Notes under the pieces: model-generated | Told to the model about the DNA's origin: nothing | The model's input: the letters and a program-made list of their open reading frames with translations, nothing else | Databases searched by the model: none | Translations under genes and position numbers: made by a program | Shown here: positions 46,930 through 49,061 of the stretch, one piece after another | How the letters are laid out: each line of letters opens with the position of its first letter | How positions within the stretch are numbered: the first letter of the stretch is position 1 | Source of the DNA: Neptunomonas japonica DSM 18939 | GTDB taxonomy: Bacteria > Pseudomonadota > Gammaproteobacteria > Pseudomonadales > Balneatricaceae | DNA length: 49,061 nucleotides | Assembly (NCBI RefSeq): GCF_000422765.1 | Contig: NZ_AUGR01000027.1 | Location: 1 to 49,061 of the forward strand | Direction: 5' to 3'

Positions 46930-47493
46930 ATGGATATTAGTATGCCCGTGAAACCCGAGATTTTGAAGGTCACACCTACCGCCCGCAGCCGTCTATTTCA
47001 GGTAGAAGAGTTAGAACTACGCTTTAGTAATGGCGTAGAACGAACGTATGAGCGCTTAGCATCGCGTGGCAACGGCGCTGTCATGATCATAGCCATCGAT
47101 GCAAAAGATAATGTCATTCTGATTCGAGAATATGCCGGCGGCATTGAAGATTATACGCTGACACTCCCCAAAGGCTTGATTGACCCTGGCGAGACAGCAG
47201 AACTTGCTGCCGATAGAGAACTCAAGGAAGAAGCGGGCTTTGGTGCTAACAAGCTCAATTTTTTAAAGGAGATGACATCGGCACCCAATTATATGGGGCA
47301 CCGTATTTCAGCGATTATTGCTCGAGACCTCTACCCTTGTAAGCTTGAGGGAGATGAGCCAGAACCTATGGAAGTCGTCCATTGGCCGCTATCTAATATA
47401 GAAGAGCTCATAGCTTTGCCCGAGTTCACAGAAGGACGAGCAATTGCAGCCTTGTATATGACGCGCCACTTTCTATCGACTGAAAACAAGTAG
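46930..47493 (+). CDS. nudE: ADP compounds hydrolase NudE
   Basis: NudE is a Nudix hydrolase acting on ADP-ribose, Ap3A and NADH. The 187-residue protein has a complete Nudix box starting GLIDPGE and ending RELKEEAGF (~77-99), and TARSRLFQVE near the N-terminus, as in E. coli NudE. A second in-frame ATG at 46942 has GGAT seven bases upstream and may be the real start. Only 29 bp separate it from the divergent yrfG. Confidence 0.93.
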   Translation: MDISMPVKPEILKVTPTARSRLFQVEELELRFSNGVERTYERLASRGNGAVMIIAIDAKDNVILIREYAGGIEDYTLTLPKGLIDPGETAELAADRELKEEAGFGANKLNFLKEMTSAPNYMGHRISAIIARDLYPCKLEGDEPEPMEVVHWPLSNIEELIALPEFTEGRAIAALYMTRHFLSTENK

Positions 47494-47518
47494 CGCGACA
47501 ATCATTTAATAACGAAGC

Positions 47519-47800
47519 CTAAGGGTTTGCACACACTTGTGAGCCCTGGCGAATATCTTGCTCTACCTTAGTTTGAGAAAGCTCATCACCTAAACGGTTA
47601 TCCATAATCGCTCGCACTTCTAAGTCGCTATAACGTTTATGCACATAGTCAGACAAACATTCACACTGTTCTTGCGACGCATTGCCAGAGGCAACACACC
47701 CAGCAATAAAAGGCTCGTACGTTTTTGAAGTTAAATACTGCGTTTTAATCACAAAGACCGCCAACAATACTGCAGAGATCCAAAGAAGTACTTTAGCCAT
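47519..47800 (-). CDS. Small membrane-anchored or secreted Cys-containing protein
   Basis: This 93-residue protein of unknown function has a hydrophobic N-terminus (residues ~4-20) that may be a signal or anchor, then a soluble part with four cysteines (GCVASGN, EQCECLSDYV, VCANP). Such spacing suggests disulfide formation in the periplasm. It is convergent with nudE, with a 25-bp gap. AAGA-type ribosome signal precedes the ATG only weakly. I do not recognise the family. Confidence 0.75.
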   Translation of the reverse strand: MAKVLLWISAVLLAVFVIKTQYLTSKTYEPFIAGCVASGNASQEQCECLSDYVHKRYSDLEVRAIMDNRLGDELSQTKVEQDIRQGSQVCANP

Positions 47801-48071
47801 GATGAATTATCTATTCTTGTTTTAGTGAATGGGCTTCAGCTTACCTGAAGGTTGGTTATTCTAGAGTGAGCCTTATTAATTTGCAGCAAACTTTAGTCGC
47901 AACTAGATCTAATCACACACAAATTGTGTCATGAAAAGACAAAGCAAGGGTGATATCATCTACTCACAAATATGTCGTGGGTCATCTAATCTTTGTCTGA
48001 AAGGGATGTCCATAACTGCTATCCATAACTACAACGATATGCTGAACGTGTCGACAAGAAGGTGAAAACAC

Positions 48072-48656
48072 ATGAGCTTTGAACTACCTGCACTGCCATT
48101 TGCAAAAGATGCACTAGAACCACACATCTCTGCTGAAACGCTTGATTTCCACCACGGCAAGCACCACAACACATACGTAACTAAACTAAATGGTTTGGTT
48201 CCTGGTACTGAATTTGAAGGAAAGACTCTTGAAGAGATTATCCTTTCAGCTCCAGCTGGCGGTGTTTTCAATAACGCTGCTCAAATCTGGAACCACACGT
48301 TCTACTGGAACAGCCTATCTCCAAATGGTGGTGGCGAGCCTACTGGCCCAGTTGCTGATGCAATTATCGCTAAATGGGGTTCTTTCGCTGCATTCCAGGA
48401 AGAGTTCAACGATAAAGCCGTTAACAACTTCGGTTCTAGCTGGACTTGGTTAGTTAAAAACGATGACTTCTCTCTAGAAATCATCAACACAAGCAATGCT
48501 GGTACGCCAATGACTAACCGTCAGCGCGCTATCTTGACTTGTGATCTGTGGGAACACGCTTACTACATCGATTACCGTAACGTACGTCCTGATTACCTGA
48601 AAGGCTACTGGTCTCTAGTAAACTGGGACTTCGCTAACCAGAACTTTGGCGCGTAA
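48072..48656 (+). CDS. sodB: Iron superoxide dismutase
   Basis: SodB converts superoxide to hydrogen peroxide and oxygen in the cytoplasm. The 194-residue protein has the Fe/Mn SOD signature DLWEHAYYIDYRN near residue 158, the ligand His regions LDFHHGKHHNTYV and NHTFYW, and QIWNH with the Gln typical of the iron form. AAGGTG lies 7-12 bases before the ATG. The 271-bp region upstream contains two TCCATAACT copies (48009-48017, 48022-48030); no clear operator is recognised. Confidence 0.97.
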   Translation: MSFELPALPFAKDALEPHISAETLDFHHGKHHNTYVTKLNGLVPGTEFEGKTLEEIILSAPAGGVFNNAAQIWNHTFYWNSLSPNGGGEPTGPVADAIIAKWGSFAAFQEEFNDKAVNNFGSSWTWLVKNDDFSLEIINTSNAGTPMTNRQRAILTCDLWEHAYYIDYRNVRPDYLKGYWSLVNWDFANQNFGA

Positions 48657-48690
48657 GTTATAGCAAAAAAGCATCTATTAAATAGATGCA

Positions 48691-48728
48691 AAAAAGGCCA
48701 TTGAATAATAATTCAATGGCCTTTTTTA
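48691..48728 (+). terminator. Rho-independent terminator of sodB
   Basis: The perfect 11-bp stem GGCCATTGAAT / ATTCAATGGCC has a 4-base loop and is followed by TTTTTT. A smaller hairpin (48671-48689, GCATCTAT / ATAGATGC) lies between it and the stop codon. Confidence 0.92.
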
Positions 48729-48734
48729 TTAACC

Positions 48735-49061
48735 TGTCCCGTCCTGAAATAGGTTTACATATTGAGGACCTATTATGGACACATCAACCCCCACGCATCA
48801 TAAGCGCAGTCAGTGCGATTACACAATGGGCTTTAAATTGCAGTTGAAAAAGGCGACATGACCTATAAACAAGCTCAAAAGATATATGGTATTCAAGGGC
48901 GATCTACCGTTCTGACTTGGTTAAGAAAGCACGGCAAGCTAGATTGGTCCCAGCCAACGCATAGAATTATGACTAAATCACCCCAAAGCAAAGAAACGCC
49001 AGCCCAGAAAATTAAGCGCCTAGAGAGGGAGCTTGAAGATGAGCGAGCGAGAAACCTGTTA
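48735..49061 (+). mobile_element. Left end of an IS3-family insertion sequence (cut by window edge)
   Basis: The element appears to begin near TGTCCCGTCCTGAAATAG at 48735, six bases after the sodB terminator. It contains the start of an OrfA transposase. The right end, OrfB and the target duplication lie outside the window. A 7-bp inverted repeat AATAGGT/ACCTATT (48748-48774) spans the leader of orfA and would mask its ribosome site. Confidence 0.75.
48775..49061 (+). pseudogene. IS3-family transposase OrfA, frameshifted and incomplete
   Basis: The frame opens MDTSTPTHHKRSQCDYTMGFKL at 48775 and would then stop at 48861. The conserved continuation VEKGDMTYKQAQKIYG IQGRSTVLTWLRKHGKLDW is in another frame from about 48842 to the window end. 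Compared with typical OrfA proteins (from memory), a few codons between GFKL and VEKGD are missing, breaking the frame. The remainder has a helix-turn-helix and the start of a leucine zipper (KIKRLERELEDERARNLL). The copy is probably not able to express OrfA. Confidence 0.75.

Overview
The window reads as a chromosomal housekeeping region of a marine-type gammaproteobacterium, probably of the Oceanospirillales/Pseudomonadales neighbourhood. This is inferred from gene order and protein similarity recalled from memory; no search was run. DNA is moderately AT-rich. Several blocks match order known from Pseudomonas (tRNAs-tuf, SPOR-like gene, coaX, birA; hemCDXY; ubiD with a ferredoxin reductase, rho, trxA, ppx). 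Others match Escherichia coli (rppH-ptsP-lgt-thyA; ygfB-pepP-ubiH-ubiI-gcvTH; zapA-6S RNA-fau; nudE/yrfG-hslR-hslO-pckA).

Layout. 1-1005: start of tuf (cut by the window edge) behind a four-tRNA cluster (Thr-TGT, Tyr, Gly, Thr-GGT) and its promoter, all on the minus strand. 1.0-7.1 kb: minus-strand genes for cofactors, nucleotides and lipoproteins (coaX, birA, folA, a PaaI-type thioesterase, thyA, lgt, a TSUP transporter). 7.1-12 kb: an NRDE/TANGO2 protein, ptsP-rppH, a HAD phosphatase and a CBS protein. 12-16.2 kb: a two-gene envelope/c-di-GMP module, a LysM-FecR surface protein broken by a frameshift at a run of eight Gs, followed by a CHASE2-GGDEF-EAL protein with a degenerate GGDEF site. 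16.3-24.9 kb: tas, rlmI, gcvH-gcvT without gcvP, then ubiI, ubiH, pepP and a UPF0149 gene. 25-28.8 kb: a ZapB-like coiled-coil gene, zapA, 6S RNA, fau, a 44-residue membrane protein, an AEC transporter, a GcvR-like ACT protein and GlsB. 28.8-36.2 kb: a membrane diguanylate cyclase, a 21-bp tandem repeat, argH, and the hemCDXY operon. 36.2-43.1 kb: a DUF302 protein, a ferredoxin-type reductase, ubiD, rho with a C-rich, G-poor leader, trxA and ppx. 43.1-48.7 kb: pckA, hslO, hslR, yrfG, nudE, a small Cys-containing protein and sodB. 48.7 kb to the end: the left end of an IS3-type insertion sequence with a damaged orfA.

Most genes are core metabolism. I see no phage, CRISPR array, toxin-antitoxin or defence island. 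The most unusual items are the frameshifted LysM-FecR/CHASE2-EAL pair, the 44-residue small protein, the likely Rho-dependent leader of rho, the 21-bp repeats and the IS3 end beside sodB. I do not see clear evidence for a wholly new multi-gene system; the LysM-FecR/c-di-GMP pair comes closest.
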